From the NCBI RefSeq assembly GCF_900168065.1, contig NZ_FUZZ01000004.1, positions 372,001 to 436,000 on the forward strand: a stretch of 64,000 bases of DNA, read 5' to 3'. The position numbers and the translations under genes were made by a program. The notes beneath the pieces were generated by a model. That model ran no database searches, was not told the origin of the DNA, and saw only the letters and a list, made by a program, of their open reading frames with translations. The first letter of the stretch is position 1; the number at the start of each line of letters is the position of its first letter. This DNA comes from Chitinophaga ginsengisegetis. Its GTDB lineage: Bacteria > Bacteroidota > Bacteroidia > Chitinophagales > Chitinophagaceae. This document shows positions 23,637-32,144 of this stretch, piece by piece.

Positions 23637-24914
23637 ATGAACTTATTTAAAGCTTTGTGCTGTTTCATATTACTGGTGCCTCCGGTGGACAGGGCATGGG
23701 GCCAGGCGCCTGCCCTCACTATTGAAGAATGCTATACCCTGGCCCGGCAGAATTATCCGCTGATCAAACAATACGACCTGATCAGCCGCAGCAGCAGGTA
23801 TTCGGTGGAGAACGCGGGTAAGCTGTATTTGCCGCAACTCGCCGTAAGCGGGCAGGCAACGTACCAGTCGGAAACCATCAACTTTGGCGAGGTGATCCCT
23901 CCAATGCCCGGCGTAACCTTTCCCTCGCTGAGCAAAGACCAATACAAAATACAGGCGGAGATCTCCCAGCAGATCTATGACGGCGGCGTTAGCAAGCTAC
24001 AAAAAGAAAGCAGCCGCGCCAATGAAGCCATACAGCAACAACAGCTGGAAGTAAACCTCTACGCTATCCGCGACCGCATTACGCAACTCTACTTCGGTAT
24101 ATTGCTGATGGACGCGCAGCTGGAACAAAACAGGTTAAGGAAAGCAGACCTGCAAAGCGCCACCGATAAAGCGCAGGCGGCCCTTAATAATGGGGTAGCC
24201 TATCGCAGTAACGTAGATGAACTCAAAGCAGAGATCATGAACACGGACATGGCTGCCACTGAATTCAGCGCTAACAGGAAAGCCTATATGAAAATGCTGG
24301 AGGCTTTCATACACCAGCCGCTGAACGATAGCACCCGCCTGGCATGGCCCGCACCCGTGGCGCCACAACAAGGTATACATCGACCGGAAATTACTTATTA
24401 TGATATCCAGAAAAAAGCCTTCGACGTACAGGAAAAACAACTGCAATCAGGTTACCTTCCTAAACTGAGCGCGTTTTTCCAGGGTGCTTATGGCCGGCCC
24501 ACACTGAATATCGTTGATAACAAATTTGGTACCTGGTGGATGGGCGGCGTACGGCTTAACTGGTCGTTAGGCAGTCTCTATTCCCTGAAAAACAACCGGC
24601 AGCTGCTGGATATCAACCGGCAAAACCTTGATGTGAATAAGGAAACATTCCTGTTCAACACCGGCATGAGCCTGCAGCAACAAAACCAGGATATTGATAA
24701 GTTTGCCACCCTGATAGAACAGGACGACAGCGCCATCACACTCCGCTCGTCAGTGAAGAAGTCGGCGCAGGCGCAGCTGGATAACGGCGTTATCACCGTG
24801 CATGAATACATCTCCCAGCTGAATGCGGAGAACCTGGCGAAACAATCGCGGATCCTCCACAGCATACAATTATTACAGGCTCAATACAATTATAAAAACA
24901 CCTCCGGGAACTGA
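23637..24914 (+). CDS. TolC-family outer-membrane efflux protein
   Basis: A 425-aa outer-membrane channel with signal peptide (cleavage near RAWGQ) and the standard TolC pattern: LTIEECYTLARQNYPLIKQY at the start of the first repeat, long Gln/Ala-rich helices, and the C-terminal KKSAQAQLDNGVITVHEYIS then QLNAENLAKQ. It has no lipobox, unlike the RND channel. It is the first exporter gene after tetR and operator O2. Next gene follows after 13 bp. It should dock with the HlyD adaptor encoded next. Confidence 0.93.
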   Translation: MNLFKALCCFILLVPPVDRAWGQAPALTIEECYTLARQNYPLIKQYDLISRSSRYSVENAGKLYLPQLAVSGQATYQSETINFGEVIPPMPGVTFPSLSKDQYKIQAEISQQIYDGGVSKLQKESSRANEAIQQQQLEVNLYAIRDRITQLYFGILLMDAQLEQNRLRKADLQSATDKAQAALNNGVAYRSNVDELKAEIMNTDMAATEFSANRKAYMKMLEAFIHQPLNDSTRLAWPAPVAPQQGIHRPEITYYDIQKKAFDVQEKQLQSGYLPKLSAFFQGAYGRPTLNIVDNKFGTWWMGGVRLNWSLGSLYSLKNNRQLLDINRQNLDVNKETFLFNTGMSLQQQNQDIDKFATLIEQDDSAITLRSSVKKSAQAQLDNGVITVHEYISQLNAENLAKQSRILHSIQLLQAQYNYKNTSGN

Positions 24915-24927
24915 TTAATTATTGCAT

Positions 24928-25878
24928 ATGAAATACAACATAATACCTGGTATAGCCCTTGTGATGATGATCAACGCCTGCGGAAACGGCAAAAATGACT
25001 ATGACGCATCCGGCAATTTTGAAGCAGATGAAGTAATCGTATCTGCCGAACAAACCGGTGAAATACAGTCCTTCCCTGTAAAGGAAGGCGACAAACTCAC
25101 TGCCGGGCAGTCCGTTGGCCAGATTGATGTTACCATCCCTACCCTGCAAAGAGAACAGGTACAGGCATCGATCAATGCGTTAAAAGAAAAAACCCATGAT
25201 CCCGTACCACAAACAGAACTGGTACGCAGGCAACTGCTGGTGCAGGAAGCACAACTGCAGCAACAATACCGCGAAAGAACACGGACCGAAAACCTGGTGA
25301 AAAGCGACGCCGCCACACAGAAGCAACTCGATGATATCAATGCCCTCATTGTACAGCTGGAGCGGCAACTCAGCGTAACCCGGCAACAACTGCAGCTCAA
25401 TAATTCCAATACTTCTACCCAAAACCGTACTATACTCAGTGAAAAAGCGCCGCTGGAAAAATCGCTGGCACAGTATGCAGAGCAGATCCGCAAAGGACAA
25501 ATCATTAACCCGGTGAGTGGCGTAGTACTGCTGAAATATGCACTGCAGGGAGAAATGGCCACCATCGGGAAACCGTTATACAAGATCGCCAATATCGATA
25601 CGCTTTACCTGAAAGCCTATGTAACCGGCGTTACCCTCCCGCAAATCAAGCTGGGGCAACAGGTGCAGGCGCGTATCGACCAGGGCGAAAAGAATTACAA
25701 ATCATACCCCGGTGAAATTACCTGGATCTCCGATAAATCTGAGTTTACGCCTAAAACCATTCAAACAAAAAATGAACGGGCCAACCTGGTGTATGCCATC
25801 AAGGTAAGGGTAAAAAATGATGGCTATCTGAAGATAGGCATGTATGGTGAAATGCTGATTAATAAAGCATCCAAATGA
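24928..25878 (+). CDS. HlyD-family periplasmic adaptor lipoprotein
   Basis: A 316-aa adaptor. ATG 24928 is preferred; the in-frame TTG at 24922 adds only two residues. It has a lipobox (MMINACGN, Cys near residue 19), then a lipoyl half (FPVKEGDKLTAGQSVGQIDV), a coiled coil (about residues 70-165), the second lipoyl half (INPVSGVVLLKYALQGEMAT) and a beta-barrel. It resembles the YbhG/YhiI adaptors of E. coli, which couple two-ATPase ABC-2 exporters to TolC. Its stop overlaps the next ATG (ATGA). Confidence 0.92.
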   Translation: MKYNIIPGIALVMMINACGNGKNDYDASGNFEADEVIVSAEQTGEIQSFPVKEGDKLTAGQSVGQIDVTIPTLQREQVQASINALKEKTHDPVPQTELVRRQLLVQEAQLQQQYRERTRTENLVKSDAATQKQLDDINALIVQLERQLSVTRQQLQLNNSNTSTQNRTILSEKAPLEKSLAQYAEQIRKGQIINPVSGVVLLKYALQGEMATIGKPLYKIANIDTLYLKAYVTGVTLPQIKLGQQVQARIDQGEKNYKSYPGEITWISDKSEFTPKTIQTKNERANLVYAIKVRVKNDGYLKIGMYGEMLINKASK

Positions 25879-26792
25879 GTGCGGTAACACTGGATCATAT
25901 CACCAAAACTTACGACAAGGGTAAGGTGCTGGCAGTAAACGATGTTTCGCTGCAGGTGGAGGAAGGCGAGCTGTTTGGCCTGATAGGCCCGGATGGCGCG
26001 GGTAAAACGTCCATCTTCCGCATTCTCACCACCTTGTTGCTGCCGGATAAAGGTACGGCCAGCGTACGCGGTTATGATTGTGTAAAAGATTATAAAGAGA
26101 TCCGCAACAGGATCGGTTATATGCCGGGAAAATTTTCCCTGTACCAGGATCTGACAGTAAAAGAAAATCTCGATTTCTTTGCCACCCTCTTTGGAAGCAC
26201 GATTGAAGAAAACTATGAACTCATTAAGGATATCTACGACCAGATAAAGCCTTTCAGCGACCGCCGCGCCGGGAAACTCAGCGGAGGCATGAAACAGAAG
26301 CTGGCATTATGTTGCGCGCTGATCCACAAACCGGAAGTATTATTTCTCGACGAGCCCACTACCGGTGTGGATGTGGTTTCCCGTAAAGAATTCTGGGACA
26401 TGCTGAAGCACCTGAAACAACAGGGCATTACCATCGTGGTATCTACTCCCTATATGGATGAAGCCGTGCTTTGCGAAAGGATTGCGCTGATACAGAATGG
26501 GAAAATCATGTCGGTGGACACACCGGATAAAATCATGGCGCAATTCCCGGTGAAACTCTATGCCATCAAGGCGGACAATATCTATCACCTGCTGACGGAC
26601 CTGCGGAGTATGCCGGAAATAGACAGCAGCTTTGCTTTCGGGGAGTACATCCATATTACACTGAAAGATGCCGGCGCGGATATAGATACGCTGCAGCGTA
26701 ACATAACACAACGGGGACATACACACGTAGATATAAAATTAATTCATCCCGGCATTGAGGATAGCTTTATCCGGTTAATGAACCAGGCATAA
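25875..26792 (+). CDS. ABC exporter ATPase 1 (YbhF N-half type)
   Basis: A 305-aa ATP-binding subunit with Walker A GPDGAGKTS, signature LSGGMKQKLALC and Walker B VLFLDEPTTGVD, then a regulatory C-terminal domain. In E. coli YbhF, two such domains are fused in one polypeptide; here they are separate genes. It is coupled to the adaptor by a 4-bp overlap and followed after 11 bp by the second ATPase. Confidence 0.92.
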   Translation: MSAVTLDHITKTYDKGKVLAVNDVSLQVEEGELFGLIGPDGAGKTSIFRILTTLLLPDKGTASVRGYDCVKDYKEIRNRIGYMPGKFSLYQDLTVKENLDFFATLFGSTIEENYELIKDIYDQIKPFSDRRAGKLSGGMKQKLALCCALIHKPEVLFLDEPTTGVDVVSRKEFWDMLKHLKQQGITIVVSTPYMDEAVLCERIALIQNGKIMSVDTPDKIMAQFPVKLYAIKADNIYHLLTDLRSMPEIDSSFAFGEYIHITLKDAGADIDTLQRNITQRGHTHVDIKLIHPGIEDSFIRLMNQA

Positions 26793-26803
26793 AACAGGAT
26801 ATC

Positions 26804-27547
26804 ATGGAAGAAAAAGTGATTGTATGTAAGGATCTCACGAAACGGTTTGGCGACTTTTATGCCGTCAATAAAATTTCCTTTGAGGTAAACAAAGGAGAGA
26901 TCTTCGGGTTCCTGGGCGCCAACGGGGCAGGCAAAACCACCGCCATGAGAATTCTCTGCGGGCTCTCCCACCCTACTTCCGGAGAGGCTATGGTAGCGGG
27001 TTTTGACGTATATAAACAACCCGAATCCATCAAGAAGAATATTGGCTATATGAGTCAGAAGTTTTCCCTGTATGAAAACCTGACGGTAGTAGAAAACATT
27101 GAATTCTTTGGCGGCGTGTACGGCGTTTCTTCTTCCGAGATCCGTAAAAGAAGCGATAACCTGATTCAGAAACTAGGACTTACAGCAGAAGCAAAAAAGC
27201 TCGTAGGTGCGCTGCCGTTAGGCTGGAAACAGAAGCTGGCTTTTTCAGTAGCTATCTTTCACCAGCCGCGGATTGTGTTCCTAGATGAACCTACCGGCGG
27301 TGTGGACCCCGTTACCAGGCGGCAGTTCTGGGATATGATCTATGAAGCGGCGGCAAGCGGCATTACCATCTTCGTAACCACCCACTATATGGATGAAGCG
27401 GAGTATTGTAACCGCGTTACCATCATGGTAGATGGCAAAATAGAAGCACTGGATTCTCCTGCCAACCTGAAAACGCAGTTTGAGGCCGATAATATGGACG
27501 AAGTATTTTACCGGTTGGCCCGCAGGGCTAAAAGGTCGGGCGACTAA
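26804..27547 (+). CDS. ABC exporter ATPase 2 (YbhF C-half type, divergent signature)
   Basis: A 247-aa ATPase with Walker A GANGAGKTT and Walker B IVFLDEPTGGVD followed by THYMDEAEYC. Its signature motif is LPLGWKQKLA rather than LSGGQ. The same deviation is, as I recall, found in the C-terminal half of YbhF-type proteins, so it probably marks a fixed asymmetric ATPase pair rather than decay. It lacks the C-terminal extension of ATPase 1. The next gene (permease) begins 9 bp downstream. Confidence 0.92.
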   Translation: MEEKVIVCKDLTKRFGDFYAVNKISFEVNKGEIFGFLGANGAGKTTAMRILCGLSHPTSGEAMVAGFDVYKQPESIKKNIGYMSQKFSLYENLTVVENIEFFGGVYGVSSSEIRKRSDNLIQKLGLTAEAKKLVGALPLGWKQKLAFSVAIFHQPRIVFLDEPTGGVDPVTRRQFWDMIYEAAASGITIFVTTHYMDEAEYCNRVTIMVDGKIEALDSPANLKTQFEADNMDEVFYRLARRAKRSGD

Positions 27548-27556
27548 AACATTTCT

Positions 27557-28663
27557 ATGAAACAGCTTCTTGTTTTTATCCGGAAAGAATTTTTCCATGT
27601 ATTCCGCGACAAACGGACCTTACTGATCATGTTTGGCTTGCCGGTAGCGCAGATCGTGCTGTTTGGCTTTGCACTGACCAGCGAGGTAAAGGATATTACA
27701 CTTACGGTGATTGATAATTCGCGGGATGCCAATTCGCAGCAGCTGATCCGTAAAATAAAATCATCTTCCTACTTTATCGTAAATGAATCCTCCATTGATT
27801 ATAACGATATAGCAAACTCCTTTAAAAAGGGCACTACAAAATGCGCGCTGATTTTCCCTGCCGGTTTTGGCAACGACCTGCAACATGGCGGAAAGGCGCA
27901 GCTACAGATCATTACCGATGGTTCCGATCCCAATACTGCCAAAACCGTGGTAAACTATATCACTGCTATCACAACGGCTTACCAGCAGGAAATCAGTCCT
28001 TCGCCGCAATTGCCTTATACCATTGTTCCCGAATCAAGGATGTTGTACAATGAAGAAGGCAATGGCTCGCTGAATTTTATTCCCGGCGTGATGGCGCTGG
28101 TGCTGATGATTGTATGCACCGCCCTCACCTCGGTATCTGTAGTGCGCGAAAAAGAACTGGGTACCATGGAAATATTACTGGTATCTCCTTTTAAACCGCT
28201 GATGGTGCTGATTGCCAAAGCCATTCCCTACCTGATACTATCGCTGGCGAATTTTGTGCTGATCCTGTTGCTGGCGGTGTTTGTGCTGGATGTGGGCATC
28301 AAAGGCAGTATCCTGCTGTTGTTTATGGAAAGTATGCTGTTTATCATTACCTGTTTATCATTCGGACTGATGATTTCCAACACCACCAACTCGCAGCAAA
28401 CAGCGCTGCTGCTGTCGATGATGGGACTGATGCTCCCCACCATGATCTTCACCGGCTTTATGTTCCCGATAGAAAATATGCCGAAGATATTCCAGCTCAT
28501 CTCCAATATTATCCCTTCCCGGTGGTATTTCCTGATCATTAAATCAGTGATGCTCAAAGGACTTGGATTTGAATATGTCTGGAAAGAAACGCTGGTGCTG
28601 TTGGGCATGACCATTATACTGCTCACTATTGCCCTCAAAAACTTTAAAACGCGGTTATCATGA
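27557..28663 (+). CDS. ABC-2 exporter permease 1 (YbhS/YhhJ type)
   Basis: A 368-aa permease: N-terminal VFIRKEFFHVFRDKRTLLIM, the first helix (FGLPVAQIVLFGFAL), an extracytoplasmic domain (about residues 45-170), then about five helices. Landmark motifs are SVVREKELGTMEILLVSPFK and FTGFMFPIENMPKIFQLISN. It pairs with the following permease to form a heterodimeric transporter. Its stop overlaps the next ATG. Confidence 0.92.
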   Translation: MKQLLVFIRKEFFHVFRDKRTLLIMFGLPVAQIVLFGFALTSEVKDITLTVIDNSRDANSQQLIRKIKSSSYFIVNESSIDYNDIANSFKKGTTKCALIFPAGFGNDLQHGGKAQLQIITDGSDPNTAKTVVNYITAITTAYQQEISPSPQLPYTIVPESRMLYNEEGNGSLNFIPGVMALVLMIVCTALTSVSVVREKELGTMEILLVSPFKPLMVLIAKAIPYLILSLANFVLILLLAVFVLDVGIKGSILLLFMESMLFIITCLSFGLMISNTTNSQQTALLLSMMGLMLPTMIFTGFMFPIENMPKIFQLISNIIPSRWYFLIIKSVMLKGLGFEYVWKETLVLLGMTIILLTIALKNFKTRLS

Positions 28664-29775
28664 AAGTGCTGGGTTATCTATTAAAAAAGGAGTTCAGGCA
28701 GATTTTCCGGGATAAAACGATCCTGGCCATGATGTTTGCCATGCCTATCATACAGCTGGTCATTCTCCCCCTTGCCATGAACTTTGATGTGAAGAGCGTT
28801 AATCTTGCCGTAGTGGACAATGACCACAGTTCTTACTCCCGGCAGCTGATTGCGAAAGTAGGCGCCTCCGGTTATTTCAAAATAGTGGCGGCCGAACCTT
28901 CTTTTCAGCGCGCCATTACCTATATAGAAAGGGAAAAAGCTGATGTGGTGCTGGAGATCCCACCCAATTTTGAAAGCAACCTGGTAAGAGAAGGAAAACA
29001 GCGTGTAGGGGTATCCGTAGATGCCATTAACGGCACCAAAGCTGCCATTGGCGGCAACTACCTCATGACGGTAATTGCGGACTTCAATAAGGACATCCCC
29101 ATTAATACCGGCAGGAATAGGACGCCGCCTGCGGGTGTGATTGATATTACCTATTCCAACTGGTTTAATCCGTTGGCGGAATACCGGTTTTATATAGTGC
29201 CGGCAATACTGGTATTGCTGCTTACACTGATTGGCGGCTTTATGTCGGCCCTTAATATTGTAAGGGAAAAAGAAGTAGGCACCATAGAACAGATCAATGT
29301 AACCCCCATTCAGAAGTGGGAATTTATTCTTGGCAAACTCATTCCTTTCTGGGTGGTGGGCATGATTGTGTTTACACTTGGTTTGCTGGTAGCCTGGGGA
29401 ATATATGGCATCTGGCCGGTGGGGAGTTTTGTAACACTTTATGTATTTGCCGCGATATACCTGGTAGCATTGCTGGGCTTTGGGTTACTGGTATCTACCT
29501 ATACCAATAACCAGTTGCAGGCCATGTTTGTGGCATTCTTTTTTATGATGATCTTTATGCTGATGAGCGGGCTGTTTACCGCCGTGGATAGTATGCCGCC
29601 CTGGGCAAAGATGATCGCCAATTTAACGCCCGTCACCCATTTTATTAAAGTAATCCGGACCATTGTGCTGAAAGGCAGTGGCTTTGCGGATGTACAGATG
29701 GAGCTATTGTACCTGGTATTGTTTGCAGTGCTGTTAAACGGATGGGCCATCTTTAACTACCGGAAAACGAGTTAA
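28660..29775 (+). CDS. ABC-2 exporter permease 2 (YbhR type)
   Basis: A 371-aa permease similar in plan to the preceding one: KKEFRQIFRDKTILAMMFAM at the start, an extracytoplasmic loop, the motif NIVREKEVGTIEQINVTPIQ, and the closing MSGLFTAVDSMPPWAKMIAN. It is the last gene of the tetR-linked exporter operon. No clear terminator follows in the next 100 bp. Confidence 0.92.
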   Translation: MKVLGYLLKKEFRQIFRDKTILAMMFAMPIIQLVILPLAMNFDVKSVNLAVVDNDHSSYSRQLIAKVGASGYFKIVAAEPSFQRAITYIEREKADVVLEIPPNFESNLVREGKQRVGVSVDAINGTKAAIGGNYLMTVIADFNKDIPINTGRNRTPPAGVIDITYSNWFNPLAEYRFYIVPAILVLLLTLIGGFMSALNIVREKEVGTIEQINVTPIQKWEFILGKLIPFWVVGMIVFTLGLLVAWGIYGIWPVGSFVTLYVFAAIYLVALLGFGLLVSTYTNNQLQAMFVAFFFMMIFMLMSGLFTAVDSMPPWAKMIANLTPVTHFIKVIRTIVLKGSGFADVQMELLYLVLFAVLLNGWAIFNYRKTS

Positions 29776-30086
29776 GCCGTCATCGCTTTTCTTAATGATC
29801 TTCCGTGCATCCGCCCTAAACATATTACGTTTTTACACAGTATATATCTCCTTAACATATCACCAACCGCGTGTGACTACCCAAAAAAAGGTGGTTTCCA
29901 AGTCTTCCTTCAAAAAATTACAAATCACTGACTATCAGTAAAATACACTGTAAACCAGGCTCAAACGCCCGTTCCTTCTGCTATTTCAGGGCCTTTTAAC
30001 GCGTATTGTTAGAAAAAATATTGAAATAAAATAGATTTTATGAATAAATTTGAACAATCAAGTAGCTACTTTTAAAATTTTAAAAA
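29776..30086. other. Intergenic region before the leucine operon
   Basis: A 311-bp, A/T-rich gap between the exporter and leuC. It contains the leuC promoter candidate at 30021-30052 and little else; a weak 5-bp hairpin (ACTGA-CTA-TCAGT) is near 29927-29939. I found no leader peptide rich in Leu codons and no riboswitch that I recognise. Confidence 0.5.
30021..30052 (+). promoter_or_regulatory. leu operon promoter candidate
   Basis: TTG at 30021-30023 and TAAATTTG at 30045-30052, spaced 21 bp, fit the Bacteroidota -33/-7 pattern. The -7 box lies 34 bp before the leuC ATG. Confidence 0.55.
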
Positions 30087-31490
30087 ATGAGCAATAAACC
30101 CGCTACCTTATTTGACAAAGTATGGGATTCACATGTTGTGAGGAAAATTGAAGATGGTCCGGATGTATTTTTTATCGACCGCCACTTTATTCATGAAGTA
30201 ACCAGCCCTGTGGCTTTTCTTGGAATGGAAAACAGGGGTTTAAAGGTAATGTTTCCTGAAAAGACGTTTGCCACAGCTGATCACAATACGCCAACTATTA
30301 ACCAGCATTTACCGGTACAGGACCCGCTTTCCGCCAACCAGCTGAAAGCCCTGGAAACCAATTCCAACAAGTATGGTATTTCTCATTGGGGATTAGGTAA
30401 TCCCAAGAATGGTATTGTGCACGTGGTAGGTCCGGAAAATGGTATCACCCTGCCGGGTATGACCATTGTATGCGGTGATTCCCACACCTCCACCCACGGC
30501 GCGTTTGGCGCTATTGCATTTGGTATCGGCACCTCTGAAGTAGAGATGGTACTTACTTCCCAGTGTATTATGCAGCCGAAGCCAAAGAAAATGCGGATCA
30601 ACGTAACGGGTAAACTGGGTAAAGGTATTACGCCAAAAGACGTAACCCTTTATATTATTTCCAGGCTCACTGCTGCCGGCGCTACCGGCTACTTTGTGGA
30701 ATATGCCGGCGATGTTTTTGAAAACATGAGCATGGAAGGTCGTATGACCGTTTGTAATATGAGTATTGAGATGGGTGCACGCGGTGGCATTATTGCGCCG
30801 GACGAAACCACCTACAACTATATCAAAGGACGTGAGAAAGCGCCCAAAGGAGCTGCATGGGATACCGCGCTGGCTTACTGGAAAACACTGCGTACAGATG
30901 AAGGCGCCACGTTCGACAAAGAGTACACTTTTGATGCGGCCGATATTGAGCCGATGATCACTTACGGTACCAATCCGGGTATGGGTATGGGCATCACCAA
31001 ACATATCCCTTCTGCGCTGGCCGGCGACAGCAAATCCAGCTACGAAAAATCATTGCAGTACATGGGCTTCCACGAGGAAGAAGCCATGCTGGGCAAAAAA
31101 GTAGATTATGTATTTATAGGCAGCTGCACCAACGGTCGTATTGAAGACTTCCGTGCATTTGCTTCTATTGTAAAAGGAAGAAAGAAAGCAGATCATGTAA
31201 CTGCCTGGATCGTTCCCGGATCACACATCGTAGAGCAACAGATTAAGGAAGAAGGTATCCTGGATATCCTGACAGAAGCCGGTTTCCAGCTGCGTCAGCC
31301 CGGATGTTCTGCCTGCCTGGCAATGAACGATGATAAAGTGCCCGCCGGCAAATACGCCGTGAGCACCAGTAACAGGAACTTTGAAGGCAGACAGGGACCT
31401 GGTTCCAGGACCATGCTGGCCAGTCCGCTGGTAGCCGCTGCTGCTGCAGTAACCGGCGTGGTAACTGACCCCAGAGAACTGATTGCTTAA
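30087..31490 (+). CDS. leuC: 3-isopropylmalate dehydratase large subunit
   Basis: A 467-aa aconitase-family protein. It opens with TLFDKVWDSHVVRKIEDGPD and contains CGDSHTSTHGAFGAIAFGIG. The 4Fe-4S cluster Cys residues are in FIGSCTNGRIEDF and QPGCSACLAMN. With LeuD it isomerises 2- to 3-isopropylmalate in leucine synthesis; the pair can also act on citramalate in isoleucine synthesis. It is the first gene of leuC-leuD-synthase-leuB; the next gene starts 40 bp downstream. Confidence 0.97.
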   Translation: MSNKPATLFDKVWDSHVVRKIEDGPDVFFIDRHFIHEVTSPVAFLGMENRGLKVMFPEKTFATADHNTPTINQHLPVQDPLSANQLKALETNSNKYGISHWGLGNPKNGIVHVVGPENGITLPGMTIVCGDSHTSTHGAFGAIAFGIGTSEVEMVLTSQCIMQPKPKKMRINVTGKLGKGITPKDVTLYIISRLTAAGATGYFVEYAGDVFENMSMEGRMTVCNMSIEMGARGGIIAPDETTYNYIKGREKAPKGAAWDTALAYWKTLRTDEGATFDKEYTFDAADIEPMITYGTNPGMGMGITKHIPSALAGDSKSSYEKSLQYMGFHEEEAMLGKKVDYVFIGSCTNGRIEDFRAFASIVKGRKKADHVTAWIVPGSHIVEQQIKEEGILDILTEAGFQLRQPGCSACLAMNDDKVPAGKYAVSTSNRNFEGRQGPGSRTMLASPLVAAAAAVTGVVTDPRELIA

Positions 31491-31530
31491 TCATCCCCTT
31501 CTTACAAATTTTATAAACGATCAACAAAAA

Positions 31531-32127
31531 ATGGCTTACGATAAATTCACGATATTAAGGAGTACAGCAGTACCCATGCCCATTGAAAATGTGGACACTG
31601 ACCAGATCATTCCTGCACGATTCCTGAAAGCTACTGAGCGCACCGGCTTTGGCGACAACCTGTTCCGCGACTGGCGCTATGAAACAGACGGCACACCAAA
31701 AAAAGATTTCGTTTTAAATAACCCGATCTATTCCGGTAAAATACTGGTAGCGGGTAAAAACTTTGGCAGCGGCAGCAGCCGTGAGCACGCTGCGTGGGCT
31801 ATCTACGACTATGGGTTCCGTTGCGTAGTGTCCAGCTTCTTTGCCGACATCTTCAAAAACAACTCTTTAAATATCGGTATCTTACCCGTACAGGTAAGCC
31901 CCGAATTCCTCGATAAAATATTCACAGCGATAGAATCCGATCCCAAAGCGGAAGTGGAAATCAACCTGGAAGCGCAAACCATCACCATCCCGGCTACCGG
32001 GGAAAGCGAGTCCTTTGCCATCAACAGCTATAAAAAGCACAACATGATGAATGGCTATGATGATATTGATTACCTGCAGGCCATGAAGGACGAAATAACA
32101 ACATTCGCCGGCAAGAGCCTGTACTAA
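31531..32127 (+). CDS. leuD: 3-isopropylmalate dehydratase small subunit
   Basis: A 198-aa swivel-domain subunit. Start at ATG 31531 (MAYDKFTILRSTAVPMP) follows an A-rich stretch and matches LeuD N-termini. The motif NVDTDQIIPARFLKA and the loop GKNFGSGSSREHAAWAIYDY, followed by FADIFKNNSLNIG, are diagnostic. It forms the heterodimer with LeuC. The next gene begins 17 bp downstream. Confidence 0.96.
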   Translation: MAYDKFTILRSTAVPMPIENVDTDQIIPARFLKATERTGFGDNLFRDWRYETDGTPKKDFVLNNPIYSGKILVAGKNFGSGSSREHAAWAIYDYGFRCVVSSFFADIFKNNSLNIGILPVQVSPEFLDKIFTAIESDPKAEVEINLEAQTITIPATGESESFAINSYKKHNMMNGYDDIDYLQAMKDEITTFAGKSLY

Positions 32128-32144
32128 AACATTCCATAAGTATT

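Noticed and set aside
26804..27547. ATPase 2 as a decayed gene because of its signature motif
   Set aside because: Walker A and B are intact and, as I recall, the LPLG-type motif is shared with YbhF C-terminal halves.
29776..30086. A leucine attenuator before leuC
   Set aside because: No Leu-rich short ORF and no strong competing hairpins are visible.
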